A stretch of 64,000 nt of DNA, from NCBI GenBank assembly GCA_963971405.1, contig OZ020487.1:30179371-30243370 (forward strand), written 5' to 3'. This document shows, piece after piece, positions 51,872 through 63,872 of the stretch. Each line of letters starts with the position of its first letter. Within the stretch, counting starts at the first letter, position 1. Both the position numbers and the translations under genes were made by a program. The notes beneath the pieces are model-generated. The model ran no database searches. It had not been told where the DNA came from and worked only from the letters and a program-made list of their open reading frames with translations. The stretch is from Psococerastis gibbosa (taxonomy: Eukaryota > Arthropoda > Insecta > Psocodea > Psocidae).

Positions 51872-52675
51872 ATGTTTTTGCTTTCCGATTTTGATGATAG
51901 TTTCAGAAACGATTTGTTTGGTCGACATTTCAACGGAATTCCTACGACACCAAAAAGTGTAATTTACGAATTGGCTGTTTGTTGGTCTGAATTTTAATTT
52001 GCGGCCAAATTAGGTACTACATAGAATTTGATGACTCGGGTTGTAAGATAATAACATAACAAAATTATTTAATATCCAGGGGATTTTTTTAATTTTTAGG
52101 ATAACTTCACTTAAAGCCTTCTTTCCCAGAAGCCTATATAAATTATAAAAAAACATGCGCTACCGATTTGTTTTAAATTCGCATGTATTTTTGTTATTAT
52201 TGGTGTAAATAAAACCCATTGAATGATGGTTGGTTCAGTGGGCAAAAAATATAAAAAAAATTTTGAAATGTAATTTTTCCGATAAGATTTTTCCGATGCT
52301 TTCTTACTTCTGGCATGTTTTAGGTGCTAAACACAGGCAAGATTTTGATTTTGTCGAGAAAATTATTTTTAGAAGAAATTATAGACAATCCGCGCCCCAT
52401 TGCATTTTATAACTTACCCGTACCAGGTTACTAGTATTATTATAGTTTATTAATATACAAGCCAATTGTAGACTATTTATTGACTATATACTATTATAGA
52501 CTATGCTTGTGCCAACGATAAGTCCAGTGCTTTAGGATAGCCGGATAGGAAAATTGAGGTAGCTGAAATTTAACCCTAGGGCATTTATTTAACATGAAAC
52601 TATAATGCTCATAATTATCTATTACCGATTACGATTATATACTGATGATAAATAAGTTCACTCGTACCATTCATT
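51872..52675 (+). mobile_element. Rep-A element, old diverged copy
   Basis: TTTTTGCTTTCCGATTTTGA, GACATTTCAACGGAATTCC, TGGCATGTTTTAGGTGCTAA and GATAAATAAGTTCACTCGTA mark a full-length but strongly diverged copy without the poly-C tract. Confidence 0.65.
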
Positions 52676-53348
52676 TTTATTTCCCTTTGGGCATGGTTAT
52701 ATTATTATTTAAATTTCCTTCCTTTATCGAAGGAAACTTAGAGCTTTGAAACTAAAAACGTATTTATATTATAATTTGCAATAGAAAATAATTAAAGCAG
52801 AAGGCTAAACAAACTAAAAATATAAACGTTCTTATAAAACTTTTAAACATGTTAAAGCAGTGCTAAAAAGAAAAAAGAAAGTTTTTTCAGAAAACTCAGA
52901 AACTCTCTAGTGTTGTTATACAGTATTGAGTTTCTTCGATGAATTATTATTATAAACATATTTTAACGATAAGTTTGGTTTCTTTTAACAACATTCACCG
53001 TCTTAACGATATTTTATTAGAACTCGCATTTATTGCTTGTTGCATAAAATGAACTACAATGCATCACAAGTAATTTAAATTAATTACCATAATATATTAC
53101 AGAAGGTATGACAGATCGGGTGACTTTGCATTCAAGTGGAAATGGCAACAGAATGAGGGGCTTCGCATGCTTCTGCTTTCTGTTATTATTTTATTATTTC
53201 AACTTGAATATGCGGGCGAGTACCCTGGTGTATTTTATATTTTTTTGTAAATGTGATCGTTTTGGTTTGTCTTGACAACTGTGATACACAACGCTGCCGC
53301 GCGCGTTGATTATTATTAACTAAAAAAAAAAAATGTATACAGCACAAA
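52676..53348. other. Spacer, nothing recognised
   Basis: AT-rich; no gene or repeat recognised. Confidence 0.35.
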
Positions 53349-53577
53349 CATATATTTTACGGTCACAAGATACGCCTATTTTGCACGCTTTAAACAAACA
53401 CATTATAAGTTGACTTCTCACTACTTGCAGGGGTTAACAACCGCACGGTCTTTCTCTGGGAACGTTAAAAGATGTGTGGTTGTTAACCCCTCCAAGTAGT
53501 GAGGGGTCAACTTATAATGTGTTTGTTTAGACTTTAGAGCTTGCAACAAAGGCGTATCAGGTGCCCGTAAAATATAT
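53349..53577. mobile_element. Long palindromic element 1
   Basis: Arms of roughly 95 nt: CATATATTTTACGGTCAC... ...GTGCCCGTAAAATATATG, with mirrored AACACATTATAAGTTGAC / GTCAACTTATAATGTGTT and GGGGTTAACAACC / GGTTGTTAACCCC. Foldback MITE, no ORF. Confidence 0.8.
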
Positions 53578-53636
53578 GAACGGACTATACTATAGAACCA
53601 GACTAGTGTCTGTACTGGGTTAGGTCATGCTTTCGC

Positions 53637-53845
53637 CTGTTACAATACGTCAATGGTAAGCTTGTCTCAGCTTTTCCATTATCGCTTGTAGCCGGTGTAC
53701 CTTGACATCGAGGACGCATACCAGTTTGTCACTGGCCAAAAATTCATACAGAAACGATATTAAAAAAATGCGAAATCCATCGGGTCGTTGGGATTGGACA
53801 CTATAAATAGGCCTATGTTCATTAGAAGCTTCTTTTCGGACATTT
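53637..53845 (+). repeat. Rep-D repeat, copy 4
   Basis: GGTAAGCTTGTCTCAGCTTT, TTGACATCGAGGACGCATAC, GGCCAAAAATTCATACAG and ATAAATAGGCCTATGTTCAT: the most complete copy. Confidence 0.6.
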
Positions 53846-54285
53846 TAATTTCAAAATACTCGTTTTTTTTCTCCAAACTCATTTTAAAACTGCAAGGTCA
53901 TTGCTACACGCAAACTCATACGGTACGGCACACATAAGTAATATATCCTACTGACCGACTCTGACGGTCACATGTATACGCTACATCTCACTGAATCTTC
54001 TATAGTTGTATGTAATTATTTCGGGCTGTTTAGCTGCCGAATGACTTGTCGATGCTTACATCACTTGCACCAGGTCATTTAGAAACGCATTGCCTCATCC
54101 GATATGTCTTTTTTTCGGGCGACGGGTAGCCTAATGCAGAATCCAAGGACTCGCGCCTGATGCTTCAGTGCCATCGCCTTGACCTCTTCAAATACTTTTG
54201 GTTTTGTGACGCTGCGTTAAGTGATACATTTACCTTTTGTGATTGTATTACCAGTAAACAAAGTCTATCTAGGCTTTATAGGTAA
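53846..54285. other. Spacer, nothing recognised
   Basis: No supported feature. Confidence 0.35.
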
Positions 54286-54770
54286 TAGGGGTATTCACTG
54301 CGTTTCGATTTCCCTGTGGGAAAGTAGGCATAGAACTCCAGTTTTTCTACGGTAGAAAAATAATGCCATAAGGAAATGTATTTCAAAACATTCCCCCACT
54401 TTCCCCAACTACTTGGTTGGGTATACTGAGCTTGGGAAATCGAAAACGCCAAACGGCCATGTTTGTTGTTGTTTTGCATTTGAATTTTGGTTTTTATTTT
54501 TATTTAATTTAAAAAAAAATGAGCTCTGCGACAGAAATTAATAAAACAACAACAAAAGGAAACATATGGCTAGAGGTGGACTACAGCAGATGTTCATAAG
54601 TTGAGCGAAGGCAAAGAAACTTTGGAAATACGTAGGTTAGGTTAGGTCGGGTAAAGTCGGAAACTTAGAGAAAGATATGCGTTTCCATGGCAATTATTTT
54701 TCTACCGTAGAAAAACTGGAGTTCTATTCCTACTTTCACTTAGGGAAATCGAAACGCAGTGAATACCCCT
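54286..54770. mobile_element. Inverted-repeat transposon, possibly Harbinger-like
   Basis: Arms of about 80 nt: AGGGGTATTCACTGCGTTTC and its complement GAAACGCAGTGAATACCCCT, extending through CTCCAGTTTTTCTACGGTAG. Flanked by AAT on both sides, a possible 3-bp duplication as in PIF/Harbinger elements. The small minus ORF inside (54276-54479) is not a transposase. Confidence 0.72.
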
Positions 54771-55029
54771 AATAAAAGTAACTGAATAAAATATTACGAA
54801 AAAACAAATATAAAATTATGTCACTACCGGTTTCGACCAAACGTCACTGGCAAGTGTTGTTCGGGGTTACTGGACAAGGAAAAAAGTGAAAATGTGCGTT
54901 CAAAGACTGGTTGGCAACTTGACAGATTATCACTAGTATAAATGCAATTAAATTATTTTGGTTTCGGTTTTTTCCACTGCAACTAAATAAGGCTTTTAAG
55001 AGCCAAGAAATTATCAAATAAAATTTGTT

Positions 55030-55170
55030 TGGTCCGACACCCCTATAACCGGTACACGTCTACCATGTCAACCCACACGAGCGACAAGCGGCAATGGCCA
55101 AGCTGAGACATGCTTACCATTCTAACAAGCGTTAGCACGACTTAATCAAGTCTTTCAACCTAGCAAGGTC
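55030..55170 (-). repeat. Rep-D repeat, copy 5
   Basis: GGTACACGTCTACCATGTCA, GCAATGGCCAAGCTGAGACA and ATGCTTACC are the reverse complement of other Rep-D copies. Confidence 0.5.
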
Positions 55171-56249
55171 TAGTATGCTCAGACCCTTAAACAGATCCAA
55201 ATTAAGCTATTTGTAACTACTTACAACCTATTCAACACATTATGCAAATATACATACATAAGTGCATCCTCCATTTTCTCCCGTCATGAATAGATAATAC
55301 AGCATAATACGGTTTATTATCCATATTAATTAACTGTTTAAGCGCTTAAGGGAGCAATTTAATTCACCAATTTAAAAGGTTATTAATCATCTGGGCTCAG
55401 CTGAAGGGGCTGCTTTGTGGTTATATATGACATGTGACATGACTTGTCCATTAAATAGGCTACGTGGGTCTTAATTAGATAGAACAATAGCTTGCCAGTA
55501 TGCCTTTGTTGAGTTACAGCAAACAGTTTGCTTACATAATGGGAAACGTACCCGTCAGAGCTGTGGAGATATTTTTGGTCTACTTTTCTGTAGAAGCCCA
55601 TTTCCTTAAAAAAGGTAACAATTCACAAAAGTATAGCTAATAAGTCCTGTAAAGTATTTTTGATATCTCTCTGTATGCGGGTCACCAAATTTGCGGGGGA
55701 AGTTAAGAAAACATTTACTGCTAATAAACTCAGCTGATACTAGACCTATAAACTGATCAAAGCTCAATTTGTATTTCTAATTTATCACGATCAGCCCAAT
55801 CTCTTGTCGATAAAGACAGATTTATGGTTGTGAGGCCTAATTACTGTTAAAACGTACTGTGTTTAGAGTCATTAAAATGTCCATCAAATCCGTTAGCAAT
55901 AAAGGATTAATTTAAATTTTGGAAATGAGGAAATGTAATAGGAATTTTGCTGCATGCTGCTTCATACGCGATACATACTGTATTCAATTTTACAACTTTC
56001 GCAATAAGCATAGTTTTCTGAAAATTGGGTCATATCCATGGTAGGATATCGTAAATTTGTCTTAATTAATTTGATTGCTTAGTTTATTGGCTCGCTGCGG
56101 GCTTCTAGTCGCTCATCCAGTAATTATCGCGGTTGCGTAGTATGAGAAATTTTACAATACTATATAGCCAGCAGCAAAAAATTCCATTCGGCACTGCCGA
56201 TCAGGCGTAGGGCGACTTCATACAAGCGCAGCCCCCGCTTCACGGACAT
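55171..56249. other. Spacer, nothing recognised
   Basis: AT-rich; the 72-residue ORF at 55383-55601 has no domain. Confidence 0.35.
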
Positions 56250-56464
56250 GTCAGGACATGTAGAGTAGTGGAATGGACTCTGACTTTCACCCGAAAGGTT
56301 GTTGGTTCATGTCCTACACTAGTTACATTTTCTGGCCATGCTTCGGAGGGCGTGTAAAGCAGGTGGTCCCGGGCTTTCCTAGTTGAGTGTAAGAGAGGGC
56401 TGTATATCTCTAACTACGCTAGGTTGGCTTAGTAATAGAACAAAAAGTCATTATTTAATTATTT
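56250..56464 (+). mobile_element. SINE-B copy 9, complete
   Basis: GTCAGGACATGTAGAGTAGT (box A), GGTTGTTGGTTCATGTCC (box B with a mutation), GAGGGCGTGTAAAGCAGGT and a TTATTTAATTATTTG tail. Confidence 0.87.
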
Positions 56465-56890
56465 GTTCATCTGTAAATGTTATCATATTGCAGGACACGT
56501 TTCGCACTTGTGCCCACCTCGCTTTTCCTCTATGATACGCTATGTATTTAATTAAAAATAAAACAGACTCCTAAAAGAAAATTAAGCTTTCTATTGACTC
56601 GATTCTTCTCCTAAACGCAATATCAGCAAACAAAACACTATGTGCTCTAAATTTCGAACCACAATGACGACTATGAATTTTTACTTAAATTAAGTATCAC
56701 ATTATTTTCACTTTGACTGGATGCCACATTGAAATTTTTCATTTGTCGTAAAAAGTGTTGGTTGCGGATTTAGCTGGTTAACGAACTCGATCAAGAGTCA
56801 AGACATTTGGATGATAAAATTTTGCGCCAGGTTTCTTCAAAATTCAATGATATCTAAGTAAGTTACAGTGTTTTTTAAAATCTAAATACA
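56465..56890. other. Spacer, nothing recognised
   Basis: No supported feature. Confidence 0.35.
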
Positions 56891-56894
56891 TACT

Positions 56895-56985
56895 AAAAGA
56901 AAAAGAAAGAAAATTGTCTTCATTTTCCATATGGGCGAATTTTGGGCCTTTCGGCCCACTCTTACATTTAACCCATACTAATACA
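56895..56985 (+). repeat. Rep-E repeat, copy 2
   Basis: AAAGAAAGAAAATTGTCTTC, TTTTGGGCCTTTCGGCCCAC and TCTTACATTTAACCC match 44125-44200. Confidence 0.55.
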
Positions 56986-57002
56986 CATACTGGACATACA
57001 GT

Positions 57003-57032
57003 ATATATAATATATATATTTATATACAGTAT
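57003..57032. repeat. TA-rich microsatellite
   Basis: Imperfect TATATA run (TATATAATATATATATTTAT). Confidence 0.7.
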
Positions 57033-57351
57033 AATGTTTTGAACGGGGGGTGGTTTTAGGCTCAGGCGGTCGCGAAACCATGCTACCGAAGCCGATAAGT
57101 ACCGACTGATAAGTTTGTAGTGTAATGGGTTCTGGTCCCCGTTGTGGCAATTTTTCTTTCCACGAGTTGCGAGGCACCGAGCGACTAGTCCAAACAGGGT
57201 AAAGCCAGGTCCCGCGAAGCGTGGCGGATGCCTAGTAGGCTGTTATCTACTAAATTTGTTAATTTCCTCTTCATAATTAATTATCGTAATTATGTGCTCA
57301 TATTTGGGTGGTTAATGTGTGAAACTGTATTGTATTGTAAGACCTTTACAT

Positions 57352-58102
57352 AAGAACCAGTACGAGTGAACCCGTACACACTTACTTATCTAGTAGCATT
57401 GATGTCATGCTACCTATATAAATGTCATAGGGATCAATTTCGGCTGCTTATATATATTATATATTTTATAGTACTGTTATAATCAATTGGACGTTCGCAT
57501 AGAGCCATAGACTATAATGGGCGGACCAATATAATAGCACCATAATAATGTCATGGCAAGTAATGCATTGGAATGATCGATTTCTTTAAAAAAATATTGT
57601 TTCTTCAAGACTTACATTTAGCCTGGGAATTCAACTTATTCGGCTACTCTATTTAGCACCTAAAACCATACTTTAACTGGGAAAGAATCAATAGAAAGTT
57701 ACCACAAAAAAATTATTCTTTTGTCATTTTTCATGTTCCTTACATCGATAGCGAGTACGATAATTGTAAATTAAAAAAAAAATAGTTGTCGCTTTTTTTT
57801 AAGAAATAATTTTTGTGTTTTCTGTATATAGGGGGTGAAACCCCCGAAATCGAGTTCCCTCTTATAGATAAAAATTGTCCAGGTATATAATATGATTTTT
57901 GGGAATCTGCTTGTCAAATTTCACTAAAATCCATGAGTAGTTTGCCTGCAAGTTGGTGGACTGACAGACAGACATTTCGTAATTACCGCTTTTTTGAGTT
58001 CCTGGGACCACAAAACGTTTGTAAATCCACTGAAATCCAGAAATCAAAAATTTCGACCAACACAAAGATTTCGTATATTAAATAAATAAATAGGAAAGCA
58101 AT
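57352..58102 (-). mobile_element. Rep-A element, old diverged copy
   Basis: AAGAACCAGTACGAGTGAAC, ACCTAAAACCATACTTTAAC, TGACAGACAGACATTTCGTA and AATAGGAAAGCAATTAG define a full but diverged minus-oriented copy. Confidence 0.7.
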
Positions 58103-60689
58103 TAGACCTAAGTGTACCAATATTTGCATTTCACTGGAAACTATTCCACGAGTATTATAGAAAACATGACCGGTGTTACTACGAAAAAGATTATATCTTC
58201 TCACTGTCACTTCTAATTGACACAGACGCTATTACATAAAGGCCTAGTGAAGTTCAATATGAGATTGCCCTAATAGAAGAGGGTATGGCCCAATCGACAA
58301 TATACGTACAGCATATTAGCGCTCTCAATTACGTTGTTATAAAAAAGAGGAGGAAAGGTAATAAGATGAGCCATTCGCTCTGCTTGGAAATAGGCCTAAC
58401 ATGGTTATTTTTCGTAATAAGACCATCCTTTATTGACCTAAATTCAGTTTTATAACCATCAGCATTCCGAGCCGTCTATACTGTTATTATCCGTGAATTC
58501 ATCCTTTCCTTTTTTACTTTATGTTCTATCTACTTTACCTTTATGCAGCACGAAGACAATTATTTCAGTCGAATGCACTGTCTTTTATGTTTCTTTTAAA
58601 CAACCATTTTCTCTTTGAATCGTCGTATGAATTCGCTACCTCTTGAGAATCTGCATATAATTATGTAACCTATACGAAAATCCATGATCGTAGTGAAATA
58701 TAAAAGACTATTTTTGACCGAAAGTTGAGGAATTGTGAACAACTGAGTTCCTAGTAAATTTCATTGAGTTAATGCTTTGGTGGCACAATGGAAATGATTG
58801 GGTGTTGCAACTCGGAATGTTGGGAGTTAGACACATTCTGTGCCCGTTCGAATAAACTGCCCAGAAGACTACCATATTGCAACATACCACCATAACCTGC
58901 CAAAGTTAGGGCGCCTTCGAGATATGCCCGATAGTTTTAATTTAAGGATTTTAATCCTACTTGATAGCTGGGAATACATGGCAATTAGAGATACTTTTAA
59001 AATTTCTGATGCACTTCTACTGTTACGAAATTACGCCATTTAGTTATTTTAGTAAGTTTTTTTGAAAATATTAGTTCTTCGTAAGGTGTTTATTTTAGCC
59101 CAAAATTTACTAACAATAACCAACAAATTTAAATTCATTCCACTTCGACGCATTTCGAACCCGCCTTTAGCCAACTATTACAGTATTTTAGTATAATTGG
59201 GTATGATCAAAATAAGCACTGCTGTTCCTTGATTGCCAGATACCCTGTTCGGAAACTGTCAGTCAGCCTAATTAATGGTTTAGCAGACTCTTACTCCTGT
59301 GTGTAACACTGGTACCGCATACTGTATGGCATTATCGCTAACGGAAACTGTGCTGTTGCAATCCTCCGGAATGGCAGATTAATGGTTACGCCGCGACAAA
59401 GGCTCGTGCAAGTATGGAACATGGCATACAATATGTTAACACGAACTAACAAATCAAACGCTAATATTTATGTGCTGCTATGGGTAACTAATATGGACCA
59501 TAATGAACATTTCTAGTAAGGCGTATTCAAACTAAAGAATTTGAGAATTTTCTGATACCTATAAGGTAGTGACACCTATAAATGACGATGAGTTACTGAA
59601 AGCTTGAAAATAATGAATTAAAAAAAAAAACAATCTTATTTTGAGTGGTTTGATGGGACATATAAATAACTCTATTCAATACAAGGAAAGTTATTCCTGT
59701 CATTTTTTTTAAATTCCTTGTTTTCAAGTCACTCATATACAGGTACACTACCTTAAATGAAAATAAATTGTCATTCAATTTTAGTTAAATCCGATCAATT
59801 ATTAGTACAAATAAATTAAACATTAAGTTTCCTTAAGTACCTGTAATTCATCTCCATAAAATTATCGAGAAAACACCCCTCTCATGAAAATTTTTAGCAG
59901 TCGGGATAAATTGGATTGTAGGCGAGGAATGTATTGTAGACGTACTTCGTGCTAATGTCGTAGTTTATATAGTTGTTTTAGAATTCTCAATTAACATGTA
60001 TATCGAATCAATTAAACTGATGTCGAACCATGTCACTAAATGACCAAACCTCCAGAATTTAGCCAGAGGTGTCTGAACTATTAAACCCTCATAGTGTCAC
60101 GAAGTCCGCAGCCATTTGTGTTGTATTTATGTAAAGTCCCAGGGTTACAATAACAATTTTCTCTAGAGGCTCGTGAACTGCTCTCAAGGATTTCAACAAT
60201 TATGTACTGCAGACTACCTACCTTACTATACTACTTGCACTTGAGACTACTAGAAATTAAGAAATTATCAACCAAAAAGACCATTCAAAACTCAAAATTA
60301 TAACATGTGTGTACACCTACAACGTACAAATCACGACAAAATTTCAAGACTATCCGCATTGAGAAACATAAGAAGAATATCAGATTTCACGAACGGTTCC
60401 CTAGTTCCATGTCAAGTGCTCCTCATACAAACATTTCTCAAAAAGATGTTGCTTTAGTTTTCTTCTGAACTGTACTACACCTTCCACCCCTCTAATATTC
60501 CTCGTCTACAGCGAGACATAGTACTATCCACATCTTCTCTAAACTTTCCCCAGTTACACAGATAGGCCATAAAATTAAAATTATACGAGCACTCACAGAA
60601 TTTCAACAGAAAAATAGAAGATCTATAGGGCTATAGTTTAACAGAATATTGTATCCCGTGATGAACAAAACGACCAAAACGACAAAGTC
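58103..60689. other. Long spacer, nothing recognised
   Basis: About 2.6 kb of AT-rich DNA without recognised repeats or supported exons; short ORFs have no motif. Confidence 0.35.
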
Positions 60690-60920
60690 TATATCTACTA
60701 GAAATAAAGTTGAGCTAGCAGCGAGCCCGTCAGGAAGCAGGGTGCCCTCCAATACCACCCTTCCATCTGTTATAAATATTAGTGCACATCCCCTTGTCCA
60801 AACAGTTGCTAAACTGAGCCTCCGAGATACAATCGACAAGCCTACGAAGTACCTCTGAAGATGTCGACCCCAGATGTTGACGAAACGCCTGGAAGTACCC
60901 TTTCAGATCGACCATCAACC
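60690..60920 (+). repeat. Repeat with hammerhead-like motif, copy 3
   Basis: Inverted relative to 39101-39560. Plus strand has CTGAAGA at 60855-60861, a 6-bp stem GTCGAC/GTTGAC and GAAAC at 60882-60886. Confidence 0.6.
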
Positions 60921-61149
60921 CGGATTCTTCTGCTTCATTATAATCAGGCTTTGATTTCTCGGCACCCAACAGAGCACAACAGCTTTGTAACGGTTTAACT
61001 GAACAATGACTTGGTCTGGTCTTCCCTGTGCCCTTGGCAGTCTTCTTCCTTCTTGATGCGGAGAGCGCTCTGAACGAATCGGTCTCAATACCGGCCGTGG
61101 CCCGCGTGGGTCCATTGGCCTCCACGCCTGCAGCAATGACATTTTTCAC
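60730..61149 (-). other. 139-residue open frame of unknown nature
   Basis: The longest minus-strand frame in the right third of the window, with higher GC than its surroundings. It includes VDLKGYFQAFRQHLGSTSSE and LRRLVDCISEAQF, whose DNA is repeated at 39380-39480, where VVLKAYFQMFRQHL is still readable. It is therefore part of a repeat, perhaps an old mobile element ORF, rather than a single-copy gene. No domain recognised. Confidence 0.35.
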
Positions 61150-61915
61150 TGAACTTGGTACCTTTCGTGTACCACAGTGGAGTTGCAGTTTAGTGCATTG
61201 ATCTCTCTGCGTTATTAAGAGACTAAATACAAGACACCCTATTTTCTTTTTTTTCTAATAAATCATATTTTACGGCAAAGAATGATTGTTGATCCATCAT
61301 TGATGATTTAATGTTATTTTCTTGTATGTAAAATGTGCCAAATCTCAAATCATCATCATCAATCATTTTAAGCCCACCTTAAAAATAGGCTGTTGTCTTT
61401 TAGAATTTAATGTGATAGTCTAAGATCCTTCATTAGGAATAGCTACCCCCATCTGTTATTTGAATGTGACATAGGGCCTGCATAATATTGTACTATCGAT
61501 TATATGCTAAATGACAATTCGTAGATGGTTGACTATCATATACGCGTACCGAATACAGGTTTATAATAACAGTTCTTCAGCAACCACCCCATCTGTTATT
61601 CTCAAAATTCGAGCATTAACTGAGAAAATATGACCCAAGATAGTGAAAAAATGGGTTGCCTACTTTCTTCTGTGGCATACTATCGGATTGCCAGGCCAGG
61701 TTCGGTTAATATATTGCCCTGTAAGAATCACTATTCAAACTTATTTCATTTTTATTTCGAATTTCGATGATTATGACAATGCAGTTTAAAAAATTAATTT
61801 AATTTTAATTTTTTCGACCGTAATAGGGATACTCTTAATAATTCTTGGGGTTTTACTAATTTTAAATATAACTACTTGTATAAAAAATATTTTGAATACA
61901 TTGATACACAATGCA
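61150..61915. other. Spacer, nothing recognised
   Basis: AT-rich; no supported feature. Confidence 0.35.
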
Positions 61916-62326
61916 TAGCGTTAAAAGTGTACATCCCGTAGGAAAATGGCAGCCCGAAATTTAATACTTTTTATTTTTTATTTAATTATCTAAGCATGTT
62001 ATTAAAGATTTGGCTCATCAAAATTGTACTATAGAAGACTACTTCATGCATCATATAGGTATTATAAGATATTTTTAATTTTCGAAATTGTAATTTTTTC
62101 ATAAACATGCAAATATTTTATAATCAATAACTTTTCAAATATTTGCATGTTTATTAAAAAACTATAATTTCGAAAACTAAAAATACCTTATTATATGATG
62201 CGTGAAGTAGTCTTCTACAACTTTGATGAGTCAAATCATTAATAACATGCTTAGTTAATGAAATAAAAAATAAAAAGGATTAAAGTTCGGGCTGCCACTT
62301 TCCTACGGGCTGTGCACTCTTAATGC
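61916..62326. mobile_element. Long palindromic element 2
   Basis: Arms of about 190 nt: TCCCGTAGGAAAATGGCAGC ... and its counterpart GCTGCCACTTTCCTACGGG, plus mirrored GCAAATATTT / AAATATTTGCATGTTTAT near the centre. A foldback element about 410 bp long; the arms differ by a few per cent. Confidence 0.82.
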
Positions 62327-63845
62327 TCTCTAGAAAATATTGATGATGCATTTTCCGTAAGGTATGTTATTTTCTGTAACTGCTGCGGATAGTGGATTGC
62401 TGGACAATGCAATAACTCAGAAAATGGCCGCTATAGAGCTGCAGGATGTATTCAATGTCCACCGTCTATTAGCGTCATGTCGCGGTGTAGTAACATCGTA
62501 AATGTAAAACACTGCGAGAATATCTGAAAAACGAAAGGAAATTACGACAAAGGGCCTTGGATGGTCACCAGCCACGCCCACGCACTACCATGCGAGCTTC
62601 TTATTAATGGCCGCTCTCGTTTCATCAACGGCCTTCGGGACTTCTATTTATGACTGGGTTTCAATGTCGAGGTTGAGGAGAAAAGCCACAAGAGGTTAGC
62701 AAACTCGTCGTTCCGTGCCATGGAATTCCGTGGATTCTTGGCCCACAGGCATCTGCATAATATGTGAAGTTATTATACGCAATGGCGTTGCCAAGAATTG
62801 AGTGAGTGGGATTCCGTCTCTACCACCTGCACTTACCATGCAGCGGTGAAGCCGCGCGAAAATTTTTAAACAGTGTTTCAAAGACATATAAAAACAATTC
62901 TGCCCTTCTTGGTTCAGCAGGCATAGCAAGAATAACATATCCGCTAAATTATTCAAGCCATTTTTAAAACTACGGTATTAATGCAGACGACATTCAACAT
63001 TGTGTTGTCATGTTGAGCTCAGAAAAAAATGGTTCTACCTACTTCTAACATAAAATGCCATGTAATGATGAAGAGCTATTAATCTCTGTTGACAAGCATT
63101 TTTTATTTAAATTCTCATTCAGCTTCAATTCCCGAAAGTTAATTTAAATTCAGGGGGGTTTATTTATGATAATTATATAGTTCCATAGCAGTACATACAT
63201 AGGCTACACATAATATGAGTTAATAACATGTCATTCAAATCCTCGGCCAGAGTTGTACAAAGTAAGACCGTCCCGTTGCAGCATAACGAATTTTATAAAT
63301 AAATATAAATAAAATATTAAAATCGTGAATCACAGCAAAACTCATCTTGTCAATGATGTCTCCTGTCCCTGCAGAGCGTGCCTACTCCAAGTGGCCAATA
63401 GGTGATGTCCATTGCATTGAACACATTATTAGAAGTGAGAGAAACGGTTTTTTGACACTGGGGAAAAAAAAAACTGGAGAAGGTGCGTTTTGCAATTTTG
63501 ACAATACTAAAATTCATGGAAAATGGATACACCAATACATTTTCAATTGAGTTACAAACTTTAACCTCGATTATGAGGCTTATTTTGCTTATTTTTGTCA
63601 CTTGCACCCATTGGCCTCTAGGCGCTTCAATTGTATTCACTGATTTCAGTGATTCTTGATTAGCTGTTACAAATTGAAACACTGCACCGGCCCTAGCACG
63701 TGGAAACACAGTTGGTCTGGTTAATTCCTCGTAAAGTCTTAAATGTAATATAGCTTAATTTAATTTAGCTTTTTTAAATTTAATTTTAATTTTATACAAT
63801 TTATCATTTTATGGATACTTGTTTTGTTGCAAAAATTGGTATAAA
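62327..63845. other. Spacer, nothing firmly recognised
   Basis: Overlapping ORFs on both strands at 63347-63709 show no domain. Low-complexity TTTAATTTTAATTTTA near 63755-63800. Confidence 0.35.
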
Positions 63846-63872
63846 TATGTATTTGATTTGATTTGATTTGAA
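63846..63872. repeat. (ATTTG)n tail-like microsatellite
   Basis: GTATTTGATTTGATTTGATTTG, the sort of short tandem tail left by some LINEs and SINEs. The element upstream was not identified. Confidence 0.6.

Noticed and set aside
63347-63709. Overlapping ORFs on both strands
   Set aside because: No domain on either strand, no consistent splice sites; a chance open region cannot be excluded.
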